Shown here: piece by piece, positions 1 to 12,100 of the stretch
How the letters are laid out: each line of letters begins with the position of its first letter
Numbering within the stretch: position 1 is the first letter of the stretch
Assembly (NCBI RefSeq): GCF_016545825.1
Contig: NC_052619.1
Location: forward strand, 14,647,501-14,711,500
Direction: 5' to 3'
Length of the DNA stretch: 64,000 nt
DNA from: Eucalyptus grandis
Lineage: Eukaryota; Streptophyta; Magnoliopsida; Myrtales; Myrtaceae
Position numbers and translations under genes: made by a program
The notes under the pieces: model-generated
What the model was told of the DNA's origin: nothing
Database searches by the model: none
The model's input: only the letters and a program-made list of their open reading frames with translations

Positions 1-51
1 CTCGTTCAGTGATTATCTAACAATTCTACTACTTTTCTGATTTTCCTGTAG

Positions 52-3000
52 AAGAAAAGCACCACAAATGATGTTGCTGTTTCTTTTGGGAGCAAGACTC
101 TGGTGAAATCTATTGCCAGTGAAAAGGTGTTGCTTTCTTATCACTTGAAACAGATTGCTGAAGGCTAGCATTAGCCAGTTTCAGCAAGCAAGAATCTTTT
201 TCCTTGAAATATCATAGGTACATTATGGAAATAGTTTGTGCACTGAAGTTTTCATTATATTTTTTCTAATATCTTAGACTGAAGACAATGAGGAATCAAA
301 AAGTCTGATGTTAAAACAGCAACAGATTTTTTATCAACAACAAAAAGATGTTCAGGTTTGAGTTTTGTTATTTAAATGCATTCCAACTGCTTAATTAATT
401 TTTTATTTTATTTTATTATTCCTACTTAGTTTTTTGTATCTACAATTCTTAGGAGTTAAAGCAAGCCCTCTGTACAACAAAAGCTGGCATGCAGTTCATG
501 CAAATGAAAGTCCAAGAAGAGTTCAGCAGCCTCAGTACAGTCTCTGTTCCTTATCTTGCCAGTCTCCTTTCAGCATTTTGCACTTAAAAATATCAGCATT
601 TCACACTTATAGAGATCCTTCCGGACAGGATCATTTGTCTGTTTTCACATTTGAGCTTTCTCAACAGGTTTACATATATATGGCCTTGCCAATGCTGCAT
701 CTGGCTATCATAGAGTTCTTGAGGAAAACCGCAAGCTTTACAACCAAGTGATGGATCTCAAAGGTAAGATTTCCAGATCCCCCACCTATTAAGCTTATCC
801 CCATTTTTCCCTAAGATATTCAATGAATCATACAGTGATTGGTTTACTGTTTATGTTGCTAGGGAATATCAGAGTTTTTGCAGAGTGAGACCCTTCTTGC
901 CTGGACAATCAAATTCTATTAGCACTGTCGAGAATATTGAGGATGGGGTTATCAGCATCACCACCCCATCTAAACACGGAAAAGGGCATAGGTCATTCAA
1001 CTTCAACAAAGTCTTTGGGCCATCAGCATCCCAAGGTGGCAAAAAGTCAATTTTTTTTTTTTTTTTTTTCATTTTGCATTTTGCATTTTGCATTTTGCAT
1101 TTTGTATGTATATAGCATATATGGCAGACTGACCTTGTCTCAACTTCTCCAGCGGAAGTATTTTCTGATACCCAGCCATTGATCCGGTCAGTTCTTGATG
1201 GATACAATGTATGTATCTTTGCATATGGCCAGACTGGATCTGGAAAGACCTACACCATGGTAAGAAGTTGTAAAAGACACTTTCGAGTATTACGACTCTT
1301 TGTAATTCTACCTTCCCCGTCTGTTTGTAACATCTGCTAATTTTGTGACTTCTGCTTCTCTTTTTTCCCTTTTCAGACGGGTCCTAAACAGCTTACGGAG
1401 CAAAATAAAGGGGTAAATTATAGGGCCTTGGGTGATTTGTTTTTCCTTGCAGAACAAAGAAAGGATACATTCCTCTACGATGTTTCTGTCCAAATGATCG
1501 AGATCTATAATGAGCAAGTGCGGGACCTTCTTGTTTCCGATGGAACAAATAGGAGATATCCTTGAAACAAAATTTGTTGTGCTTCATAGAAGGCTTTAAA
1601 TTTTGTCATCAGTTCCAACAGTTCTAAATTATAATGAGTGATATAAAGCTTAAGAGCTAATTAGACTTGCTTAGTAAACCTGATATTTCCATTTTATTGA
1701 AGCCTTTTCAAACTATGTTGTGGTCTAATATTGTCCAGTGATGTACGTTTTCAATATAGCATCTCTCTTTCCAGATTGCTACCAAATTTTCCTTAGCTAT
1801 GAAAACATTAGAAATTCGAAATAGTTCCCAAACTGGACTCAGCGTACCGGATGCAAGCCTCGTGCCTGTTTCATCAACATTTGATGTTATTGATCTCATG
1901 AACCTTGGGCATAGAAATCGTGCTGTGGGAGCTACAGCCCTGAATGATCGGAGTAGTCGTTCTCATAGGTGAGATCTGTTTCACTAATGCATATCTTAGG
2001 GCTTCCCAGAAGACTGACAATTTCTCCTTTTAATTTGCAGTTGTTTGACTGTACATGTTCAAGGACGAGATTTGACTTCTGGAACCATTCTTCGTGGATG
2101 TATGCATCTGGTTGATTTGGCAGGAAGTGAGAGAGTAGACAAATCTGAAGTGACGGGAGATCGGCTAAAAGAGGCACAACACATCAACAGGTCCCTTTCA
2201 GCTCTTGGAGATGTGATTTCCTCTCTTGCCCAAAAAAACCCACATGTCCCTTACAGAAATAGCAAGCTCACCCAGCTGCTTCAAGATTCACTTGGTAAAC
2301 TAGAGCTAACAGTTCTTTCCCCTCACCGTTCTTCATATATAATAGAGCTAGAATAAAAAGTCATGCATCTGAAAGTTATCATGTAATTTGTACTTTATGG
2401 TCCTCAAATCTAAATTGAAGTTCTAGTCAAGTTTAATGGAGGAATATTCTTTCTTCAGGAGGGCAGGCAAAGACGTTAATGTTTGTTCACATAAGCCCTG
2501 AGCCTGATGCTTTAGGAGAAACAATAAGTACACTTAAGTTTGCTGAGCGAGTTGCTTCAGTAGAATTAGGCGCTGCCCGAGTAAACAAAGATAGTGCAGA
2601 TGTGAAAGACCTCAAGGAACAGGTTGAAATATCTAATCCTCATCCAGTCATCACTTTTCACATTATGTCTTTTAGACTTTCAGTGTGGTAATAGACTACA
2701 ACCATTCAACAGATAGCGAGTCTCAAGACAGCATTAGCTAGGAAGGAGGAAGAACCAAAGCACACGCCACACCCTGTTTCTGGAAGCTCAGAACGACAGA
2801 GAAGGAAAGCAGCAGAATTATCACCTTTTCATTCTAACGCACAGCATGCAGATACAATACGGGATCAAAATAGCTGCCGAAGACCAATGGGTGATGTTGG
2901 GAATATTGAGGTAAACCTGTTTCCCTTATCATTGTTGGATGGGAAGCATAAATATCTCTTGTCTCAATATACTTGCTGCAGTAGTAATCATTCCGATAAA

Positions 3001-3486
3001 AATTGGGCTTAATATTCCCTAAAACAACCCCAACTTTATGTCCGATACCAATCTTGCCTTGAACTTTTTTGGTCTAAGAAAAACCACACTTTCATTATAG
3101 TGCCAAATCTGCTCAGCTTCCAAAAGTAGACACTAGTGTCCTCAAAACTATGAACATCGGGGCCGGTTATTAGAATCGTGTCTTCATCAACACCCTCACT
3201 TTCACACGGAATAACAGCAGCCTCTAGATGTTAAAATTTTTGAAGAAACTAGTGGAGATTTTTGGACGCCAGGCAGATATGGGACTAATTTGAAAGTTGG
3301 TTTAGGCAGAAAAAAGTTAGGAATAGAATTGCGATTGGATCTAAAGTTGGTTTTTTTTTTTTTTTTTTGAAGGTCATAAAAATTATGAAGCTCTTGCCAT
3401 TTAGTTAGAATTCATACTGATTTGACCGAACAAGCATGCTTTTTGCATACCACAGGAGTTGTTTCCCAATAAGATTGATTAGCATC

Positions 3487-3522
<36 letters not shown>

Positions 3523-4586
3523 TTGTGTGTGCTTGCATATGTGTATGGATATGTGATGCCTTCTGTAAGCCTGGAGCTGAGACCGACATTTGGGTCCTGC
3601 AGGTGCTCCCAAACTCTACATTGAAGCACAAGAGACCAAGCTTCGACCTGGACGAACTGTTGGCTAACTCACCTCCTTGGCCTCCAGTTCCAGTCCAAAG
3701 TTACAGAGATGATGAAAAAGAAGTAGGCTCAGGTGAGTGGGTAGACAAAGTCATGGTGAACAAGGAAGACGGTAGCCAAGTTGAGAACACCCTGGGGTGT
3801 TGGAGTACAAACAATGGGCACCTAACAGATGGCTTCTACCAGAAATATCTCCAGGATGGCTCCAAAAATTTCACGGAGCAAACTTACAACATGTTCATGG
3901 GTAGTAATGGTTTCGATCACACAAATACAGATGATGGGGATGAGCTTGATGCTGCCACCAGTGATTCTTCAGAACCAGATTTGCTCTGGCAATTCAATCA
4001 TGCCAAGTTGAATGGCATCACTAATGGCATTGCGTCAAAGACTAATAGATCCGCTTCCAAACCCCGGAAGAACCCAGCTATCAGGTATGGTCAATGTATT
4101 CTGCTTTCTTTGCTTGCGTAATATAGGAACAATCAATGTGTTGTTACATGTTGTTATGTCTTTGCTAAATAATATAGGAAAGCATTTTAGAAAATATATA
4201 TGCTGCACTAAGTGTGTAGTCCACAAAATTAGCCCAAAGTAGTCCACAAAATAGTACTTATGTTGGGCCTGCAGCCAGGAGAGTTGGTCTGATGTGGCAA
4301 CAATTAATTCTAAGCATCAGTCGAATGCACAGATTCAATGCAAAACAAAAATTATTGTCTTTCATTTTGATTAAGTCGCTGGAAATTTGTTGCATAAAAC
4401 TCATTAGCCAATGAGCTACTTCCATCTAAAAGTATTTTCCTCTGCCGGTTCAGCAGGAACTTAAGTTCTAGTATGGGCCCTTCGCCATCTCGGAAGCCAT
4501 CGAATGGAGCCGGTCTTCCTCTACATCAGAATGGAAAGCAGCAATCTGCCATTGATGGGAAGCGGAAGCCCGGCATTAGAAAGTAA
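52..4586 (+). CDS. KIN14: Kinesin-14 (plant KIN-14 with calponin-homology type), 3' part, 13 exons visible
   Basis: C-terminal portion of a minus-end-directed microtubule motor; the N-terminal half (a calponin-homology domain is usual in this subfamily) lies left of the window. Exons read as 52-126, 278-355, 453-534, 668-763, 863-1035, 1153-1259, 1377-1555, 1807-1968, 2041-2294, 2459-2622, 2713-2910, 3603-4084 and 4457-4586 (TAA). Coiled-coil and neck residues ([18 protein letters not shown]) precede the motor, as in kinesin-14s. Motor motifs: P-loop [24 protein letters not shown], switch [10 protein letters not shown], switch [12 protein letters not shown], then [19 protein letters not shown]. 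The tail (3603-4586) carries [15 protein letters not shown] and a basic Ser/Pro-rich end. Two oddities: the 1556-1806 intron is AT-AC, and exon 863-1035 is 173 nt where the flanking phases need 174, an apparent one-base loss in the T run at 875-879. The gene is otherwise open, so an assembly error is possible. Confidence 0.92.
1051..1104 (+). repeat. Poly-T run followed by short TTTTGCA tandem repeats
   Basis: A 19-nt T run (1051-1069) is followed by about five 7-bp units of ATTTTGC in a kinesin intron, just upstream of the acceptor at 1152. It could serve as an extended pyrimidine-rich stretch. It generates spurious Phe/Leu/His-rich ORFs. Confidence 0.8.
1556..1806 (+). other. U12-type (AT-AC) spliceosomal intron in the kinesin motor domain
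   Basis: No GT donor fits after codons N-R-R. The sequence at 1556 is ATATCCTTG, matching the minor-spliceosome AT-AC donor consensus ATATCCTT. The intron ends ...GAAAAC at 1806, and a branch-like TTCCTTAGC lies about 10-18 nt upstream of that AC. Joining AG (1554-1555) to A TTA GAA ATT (1807 on) restores the kinesin residues [13 protein letters not shown] in frame, the conserved order at this place. The branch site deviates from TTCCTTRAC at one position. Confidence 0.8.
2911..3602 (+). other. Long kinesin intron with (CT)n microsatellite
   Basis: This 692-nt intron lies between the end of the motor-proximal coiled coil and the tail exon. It holds a T run at 3351-3368 and a (CT)15 tract at 3489-3518 followed by GT-rich sequence. 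The acceptor is CTGCAG at 3597-3602. I see no other feature in it. Confidence 0.7.
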
Positions 4587-5714
4587 ATTCTTTGTAACCA
4601 CGTCATTTCTTATCTAATTGTTTTATTTCTTTGAACATGGAGGGAGATGGAGAGAGAGTGATGTCGAAAGGAATGTATTGATCGCATGCCTTTAATTTTT
4701 TTTTTCGCCTGTTTTTCGATGTAAAGTGTTCATCTTATAGTATAATACAGCAACCGTGCCAGTGTTGCTTGCATGTGTTTATTCTTGAACCAAAACTTTG
4801 GCACTCTAATACGAAATGAAATTGCCAGGCCATTTCCTTCAGTTGGTTTCTGCCATTGTTTAGATTGTGAAGTTACAGTTCCTTGGTCTCCTATGTTTTA
4901 AAACTAGGCGGTTAACAAATAAACGATTAAATTAAGTGCTAGACGCTGGAAGTTTTGTCCATTACTTGAACGAAATCAGTGCCATTACAAGCCGTCGGCA
5001 TGGGAACGTTGACCGAGGGTCCTTGGGCAAGAAGACAACGTGATGACGAAAGACAACTTAGATGGTTGGAATTTCTCGAAATGTGTTGAATTCGACTCCT
5101 TTTGCATCTAGAACTTATGATCCGCGTGGAAAAATTTGTTCATCCACGTGAACACAAAACTATATTCAAACCCTCGATTAGTGAGATGTTGATTTGTATG
5201 TATACAGTTTTTCTCCGAATGTCAATTCCATACTTCGCATGCTGCTGAGAGCACCACGATAGCGGAAAGATCCTACCTTTCTTCTCTATAATTTCACGAA
5301 TTTCTTATTCAAATCCCCTCGGAAGAAACCAAAATCATCGCCAGGGTACGTGCTTTGTGTACGTGAGTGATTGGTGCGAAAACGTGCCCCTTTTCATCAT
5401 AACTGGAACAGCTCACACGAAGGAATCGAGAAGATATCATAATCAGCCGACAACAAAGGAAAAACAGGTCTCACCTGTAGAAAAGGAGGAAGGCAGCCGG
5501 CCAGAACAGTGGACTGACGACGGAGCCTCTCCCCTGGGATTAGCCTAAAGAGTCCTCACTCTCCAAACTGGTTGAGGCCAGGTCGATGCAAAATCCAAAC
5601 AAAAACTCCTGTTCCTTCTCCTCAAAGCTTCGGTCCTATAAATTCCTTCACCTGCCCATTCCTCTTCATCACTCTCCCTCCCTCCCTCTCTCTCTCTGGT
5701 ACATATTTGAGAAG
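4587..5714 (+). other. Kinesin 3' UTR and PR-10 promoter region, copy A
   Basis: The span begins with the kinesin 3' untranslated sequence, including candidate polyadenylation motifs around 4738-4760. It continues as AT-rich intergenic DNA and ends with the PR-10 promoter and 5' leader, including a short pyrimidine run at 5670-5698. The whole span recurs at 19469-20698 with substitutions and small indels, as part of the segmental duplication. I see no gene in it. Confidence 0.6.
5637..5643 (+). promoter_or_regulatory. TATA box of PR-10 copy A
   Basis: TATAAAT lies 72 nt upstream of the PR-10 start codon, within CGGTCCTATAAATTCC. It is conserved at the same distance class in copy B (20583-20589), which supports function. 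Confidence 0.55.
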
Positions 5715-6301
5715 ATGGGTGTGGTCACTTTTGCGCAAGAGCTAGAATCGCCAGTTGCTCCGGACCGACTCTTCAAAGCCTTGATGCTCGATTCACACGT
5801 GCTATTCCCTAAGCTCATGCCTCAGTACATCAGGAGCATTGACCTGGTTCAAGGCGATGGTGGTGTTGGCAGTGTCAGGCAAGCCAACTTCTCCCAAGGT
5901 CGTCCCTCAAATTTTCGTTCCCTTTCTAATCTTCTCTATGCCAATTCCCATATCTTCGTTTGCAATAAAAAGGGGGTTCACTGCCTTTTACTTGTTATTT
6001 AGGAAGCTTGCTTAGATATGCGAAGCATCGGATCGATGAGCAGGACGCAGACAACTTCCGCTGCAAGTTTACTTTGATCGAAGGGGACATACTCGGCGAC
6101 GACCTGAAGTCTGTGGTGTCTGAGATAGAGTTTGTCGATGATGGCAATGGTGGGTCCATCTGTAGGATGTCGAGCGACTATTGTTCAGACCGAGACATCA
6201 AGTTTAGAGACGAGGATATAGAGGCCGGCAAGGATAAAGCAATGGAGTTGTACCGGGCTGTTGAGGCCTACTTATTGGCGAATCCTACTGCTTACACTTA
6301 G
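5715..6301 (+). CDS. PR-10 / Bet v 1-like (major allergen type) protein, copy A
   Basis: Small cytosolic protein of the START/Bet v 1 fold; family members bind hydrophobic ligands and are often induced by stress. Two exons, 5715-5898 and 6003-6301, joined at codon 62 after FSQ (phase 1), the conserved PR-10 intron position. The product is 160 residues, the usual PR-10 length. It starts MGVVTFAQELESPVAP, carries the glycine-rich loop GDGGVGSV near residue 46, the YAKHRID segment after the intron, TLIEGDIL, and ends EAYLLANPTAYT. The start is the ATG following a TATA box and pyrimidine-rich leader. Splice sites are GT-AG. A second copy, equally intact, lies at 20699-21291. Ligand and tissue cannot be told from the sequence. 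Confidence 0.93.
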
Positions 6302-7740
6302 TTTTGCTCTCACTGAGACCTTCCCAGTCATTAGCTCTTGAATGTAAACTTGGCAGAAAGAAAAAGGAGCAGAAAAGCTTTAACATTGTAAATTGACCTC
6401 GTGCGAGATTTTAGTGAATTTTGTTGCTGAACCTGAAAGGTCTCTAATTTTGAGGTGGATAGCCAGTCTGATTACAGATTCGTGGAACAACATTGAAACT
6501 TGGCATTACCAGATTTCGGGTGCTCCAATCTAAAAATGCCAAGCGAATTCCTGCAAATCGAAAGCTTGAGAACATAAAACTGAAAAAATAGTTAGCCCCT
6601 TGGATGCTCTTGAAGTAACGCTGTCAAATACCATTTGCCTGATATAAACATATATGATGATTAAGAACATGACGAGAAATTTTGAAACTCGCATTCGTAT
6701 TAATACATGGGAAGCATGTGCTGCTAATAGGTCCTGCGGTGGAACTAACACCGGGGAGAGCGGAAAAATGAACAGAAACATGCCCAGGCTTGGGCCAGCC
6801 CATTATCCGCCAATAGCGGAGACAACTGGTGGCGTGATCATGGACTCCTCCAGAAGCATACTGTAGAAGATAGGTATGATGCTGCCCTTGATGCTCGCAT
6901 CCAAGTTTCTTACGTAATTCAAGACGAGGATTGGTTCTGGCCGCTTGTTAGGTCGAAGTGTCTGGTTGCCATTCACGCTGATGAAAATGACCAGGTGATC
7001 TCTTACGAGCTCTACAAACGACGGAAGCGCTCTCAAAGAAGCTGGGAAGTCAGTAAAAATTAGGGAGACCAAAGTTTTGTAGCTTAAACTAGTTTGGTTT
7101 AGACCAAATGTGCCTGAATTTGGATTTGTCACTTGGTTGGCTACATCGGCAAAACTGCAGACTTAATGACAGAATCAGGATAAGGGCTAGTGGTGTAAAT
7201 GACGTATATGGTTTTTTGCAGAGCTGCCTTGAAAACCATATGACCATTTATTCGTTAAGTGTTAATTTCCGAAGCGCGTATGGAGCCATTTGCTGAATGT
7301 GAAGGGCTACAACAGAAACATTAGAGGCTGGGATGAAGAATTTGCTTGGTTAGTACAGATACTAAACGGTGGCGCTCGCAGAAAATACTGCTGAAACTCA
7401 CACGGAATGGGTTATCGATAGCATATTTCCATGATGTCGTTCTACGTGTTAAAGGAGAAGAGATCAGTGCTATATGCAAGTGATATTGAGCTTCCATGTG
7501 CTGGATGGAGGAATTCTTTACCCTTAATGTGCTGCCTGGCTACGTAATTCGGTGCGAGACTTGTCCATTTGGCTTTGTAATCTGTATAGTTGGCTCTCTG
7601 TTGCTTTGACAGGAGCTGTGCTTTTTCTCTTGGGAGGTGCAAATGACTAGCAGCCGATTGAGAAGAGCTCTCAATGCTCAAATCTCTAGCCACTCCCAAA
7701 TAAATGATATAATGGGATACTTTATATATATATACATATT
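6302..7740. other. Intergenic sequence shared by both duplicate copies; no confident gene
   Basis: The span starts with the PR-10 3' UTR (to about 6450). From 6640 to 7400 it keeps recognisable similarity to copy B (21640-22165 and 24893-25080). A short stretch near 6815-6866 reads ETTGGVIMDSSRSIL, which loosely resembles the RNase H segment of LINE-type elements, but frames are broken and the two copies differ by indels. I treat it as non-coding or relic sequence. The 7640-7720 stretch is the single-copy form of a unit repeated four times at 25339-25682. Confidence 0.45.
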
Positions 7741-9151
7741 TTTTTTTGTCAGAATGGCATACTTATATGGACAATAAAAAGTTTGGATTTTGAGATGCCA
7801 TATTATTTTTTAAAACAAGAAAATTTTTCTCCATTCCAAAAAGATCCTAATGCCGCCGCTGAGAAATTGGGTAGGAGAGGAAGAGATTCAAAAATTTGGA
7901 TATGAAAAGTACTCGTCTTTTTAATTACTACACATGTATGTACGGAATTTATACTATTTGGGACATCATGTAGTATATATGATAATTTTTCTTAAAATTA
8001 CGTTAAACAAATCAGGCATTATCGTAATAAAATCATAAATGGATATTATCACGAACTATTACAAATAAGCAAAGTCTACACATTATCCTATAACTATTTA
8101 AATGACACAAATTCTACAGGAACATCTTACTAGTTACCTTGTTACTAGTTTTGTATCATATAATGAGAAATAGCAGGAATATTATATTTATAAAGTCAAC
8201 ATGAAATAAAAGTAATCATGTCATATAAATGGCTCTTCACAAATTATTTCATTAGCCAACTAAATAAAATCAAAATATTTTTGCCGAGCATAATACCGCA
8301 TGGGTTTTGTGGGTGCATAATTTGGTTAATTCCAAAAGAACAAGTATTTTTCCACATGTACGGGAGATGGAAGTCTTGTTAAAAATTCAATACGTACGAG
8401 ACATAAAAGTAGGGGTATTTTACTAACATATTTCATTCCATCTAAAAATTATCACCCATCTCACCAAAAAAAAAAAAAGGAAAAAAAAGAAAAGATTTAT
8501 CCCCAAATTCTATTGTACTAGGAACAAGAAGCTTAATATAAATTATGGAAAATAATGCAAATGGTCCTAGAACTTTCATCCAATGTCTAATTTAGTCCCC
8601 GAACTTTTAATCTTTTTAGTATGATCTGGTATATGTTCAATTTAGTCAATAAGTTATACATTACCTCTGAATTTGTATTAATAAAAATATAATATGGAAT
8701 ATTTTCATATAATTTAAACTAAATTGAATATATATTAAAAGTTCATAAATTATATTGGGTAAATAGAAAGTTCGGAGATCTACATTTTATGTTGAGTTAA
8801 AATTCAAGAATCATATTAAATAAATTGAAAATTTGAAGAATCATATTATATATTGAGTTAAAGTTAATTGCCATCATCCCTATAAATTACTACAAATAAA
8901 TGATGAATGATGATTAACGTATATTCTATTTTGGAAAATTAGCCAGAAGACAAAATATTTTCCAATAAAAAAGTCATTTTCCTAGGAAATCTAAATATAA
9001 ATCTACACATTTTTCTCTGCTTCCGTCCCTTCCCTCGCGTTCTCCTCCGGTTCGCCTCCCTTCTTCTTCCTGCTCCTCCTTCATCCTTCGGGCGAAAAAG
9101 CTTTGACTTTTCCCGACAGACCGCAGCTCGCGAGACCGGAGAGGAGCGGAA
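7741..9151. other. AT-rich upstream region and leader of fumarase copy A
   Basis: AT-rich DNA without a supportable ORF. Its first part (7741-8085) matches 45412-45746, and its second part (about 8085-9000) matches 52288-53560, so it is the uninterrupted form of the fumarase upstream region. A pyrimidine-rich stretch at 9008-9080 is the likely 5' leader of the fumarase gene. Confidence 0.55.
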
Positions 9152-12100
9152 ATGGCGGCGAACGTCGTGTCCAGGCGCCTCTCGAGCGGATCGGCGGCGC
9201 CGTCGCACCTCGCCGGCGCGCTGCGCTACGCGGCTTGCTGGAGATCGTATTCGACTGGCTTCCGGGAGGAAAGGGACACTTTTGGACCCATCCTCGTCCC
9301 CTCCGACAGGTTCGTGCCTTACCCTTTCTCGTCGTCTTCGCTAATTCCTCGTCAACTCTCGGCGGTACTGCGAAGATGTCTTTCGGCCCCTTCGTCCGAA
9401 GCTCGTATCTTTGAGTGCGCGCGCGACGTGAGGATTGATGACGCGCCGGGGAGTGATGGTTTGTTTGGGATTCTCGTGTGTAGGTTGTGGGGAGCGCAGA
9501 CGCAGAGGTCGCTGCAGAATTTCGACATCGGGGGCGAGCGGGAGCGGATGCCCGAGCCGATTGTGCGAGCTTTCGGGGTCCTGAAGAAGTGTGCTGCCAA
9601 GGTCGTGTGTTCTTCGACTGATCCCCTTTTTTGGCTTTTCCGGCGGATTCGTTTCGGGATTACTTTGTATCGTTGAGTTATGCGAATGGGCTTGTCGTTT
9701 TCAGGCCCTGTTCTTGTTTTGTGCCGACACCGTCGTGCCGTTCGGATGCTAGTGAACCAGATAGTTTCACTTTAGCTTGCCGTTTTTCCCTCTTCCCCCT
9801 TGTATTGATTAGATTAAGTTTTATCTAACTTCAAATCCTATTACCGATGTCGAATTGTTACGACAGTATGAGTCGGAGTGCTTTGGAGCTCTATATTAGT
9901 TTTATCTTTTTAGAAACCCTGCACTCTGAACAATAAGATGTAATCACAGTATGGAATTTTTTTTTAATCTAATGATTAACGTCTTGAACTTTGAAGCTGT
10001 ATTATCTAGGAAAATCAGTTTAAACTTTTATGAAGCAGGATGTGTTATCAAAGTTTATACGCCAATTTAATTGTCATCAGCATCGAACGTCATATTTACT
10101 TAAAAAACAAATTATAGAAGGTTATTGATTGTGTCAATGCTATAATTCTCAGGTTAACTTGGAATACGGTCTCGATCCTTCCATTGGAGAAGCCATAATG
10201 CAAGCAGCTCAAGAAGTAGCTGAGGGAAAGTTGAATGATCATTTTCCCCTTGTCATATGGCAGACTGGCAGTGGCACTCAAAGTAACATGAATGCCAATG
10301 AGGTGAGTGCAATTATACGTATATGACAAGGCTTCTATGGGCTTGTGCTTTTCGATACAATATGCTAATGCCCATGTGGATTGCGACTGGAGTTTTGTTG
10401 CCGTGTCCTCGTTTGGGTTGTTCATATTTTTATCTGGCATCCTTTATGCTATTGGGAAGTCCCATTTCGTACATGAGAATCATGGTCTCTTGATGATCCT
10501 TATGAACTTCTAAGTAAGGAATTTGGAGTTTTCTTTTTCTGCATGGGGGGTAAGGGCAGTTTGATTTGTTATTTCACGTGAATGTGGAAGCAGGATGATG
10601 GTAATTGCTAGATGATTTATTTTCCTCATGATTTATGTTTTTCAATCTATGCGCTATTGTAGGTGATTGCAAACAGAGCAGCTGAAATTCTTGGCCGTAA
10701 GCGTGGAGAAAAGTTTGTGCACCCAAATGACCATGTGAACCGATCTCAATCTTCTAACGACACTTTCCCAACTGTAAGCTTTGTTTTCTTCATCACTGAA
10801 TTACCTCTGTCACTTGATGCAAATTGTCATCCTTGACCACTTTCTTCTGCTTTTTTTAAGCCTAAAAGGGATCAGATCCAGGGCATGTATTGATGTGAAC
10901 TCTATATCATTTATAAGAGAATAAAGAACTATAGAGTTTGTTGTTAAACAAATGCATTATTGTAACTCTCATATTGTAGGTGATGCATATTGCGGCTGCA
11001 ATGGAAATAAATTCAAGATTATTGCCAAGTCTGGGGAACTTGCATTCTTCTCTTCACTCAAAGGTTTGATAATTGTGAAGACTGAAAACAATTCTTTATT
11101 CTATATCAAAGGTTGGATAATTGTTGAAGTGCTCCCTTAGCAATGCTTTGTGTTTACATCATTTGGTATTTTTGCTCTGAAGGATATGGAAATACTCTAA
11201 GTTAATGCAGCTTTCTTTCTTTCAGCACTGGATATTTCACCATTCGACACTATTTTGGCCCTTTTGTACATAACACCTTCAATCTTCAAGTAAACTTTAT
11301 TGTTCTTCTTTTTAAACTATATACCTTTATTTTATCCCTTTCAGATTGTCGATGCCAATTCTTTTAAAGAATTTCGAAGTTATGCTCATGCATAAGATTG
11401 TGCAAAAGAAAGATCCCTATGCATTGGCTCACATTGTGAAAAATCTTAATTTTTTGTGGATTTTTTTTTGTTTCCCATATTCAATAGCCTAAGCAACATG
11501 CGGTATACCCATGGGACAAGCTTCACAAGTATAATGTTTGGGCTCATAAGATATGTAGTGCTTATTTGTGTGCAATGACACTGAGCTTTCTTTAGGTCAT
11601 GTAGTCTCTTTCTTCAATGGATTTTCTAATTAATGTGACTATGCTGAAAGATTCTGCACACACTCATTTACTGCACTTCTGTTTGTTCACCATGCACATT
11701 TGTGCATATGCATTGGCTATTTGTGTGTTCTCTACTAGTGCTTGTGCCTGTTTTCTCTGGAGGCTTCATTTCCTTAGAGATGATGCTAGTGCATAGTTTT
11801 GTAATATGCAATGCTTACCACTTACAATTAATTAGATCATTTTCTCTTTTCCATCTTAACAGTCCATCGAATTTAAGGATATTGTTAAGATTGGACGAAC
11901 TCACACTCAGGATGCAACTCCTTTGACACTGGGGCAAGAGTTTAGTGGCTATAGTACCCAAGTAAGCTTTCCTTTCTGCTGTTGTCTAGTGGTAGCACAA
12001 ATTTAAGTCTGCCCTTCAGGAAGCGCAGATGTTAAGTTCCAAATCCTGCATGCTTAGTTGTAGTCTGTGATGTATGTACTTAGATGCCTGCTTGATTATC

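Noticed and set aside
2623..2712. Read-through ORF extending the kinesin exon past 2622
   Set aside because: A GT donor at 2623 and an acceptor at 2712 give the conserved continuation [12 protein letters not shown]; the read-through soon meets a stop.
6654..7132. ORFs on both strands downstream of PR-10 copy A, one with a faint RNase H-like string
   Set aside because: The same region in copy B carries different indels that break the frames, so it is not under coding constraint.
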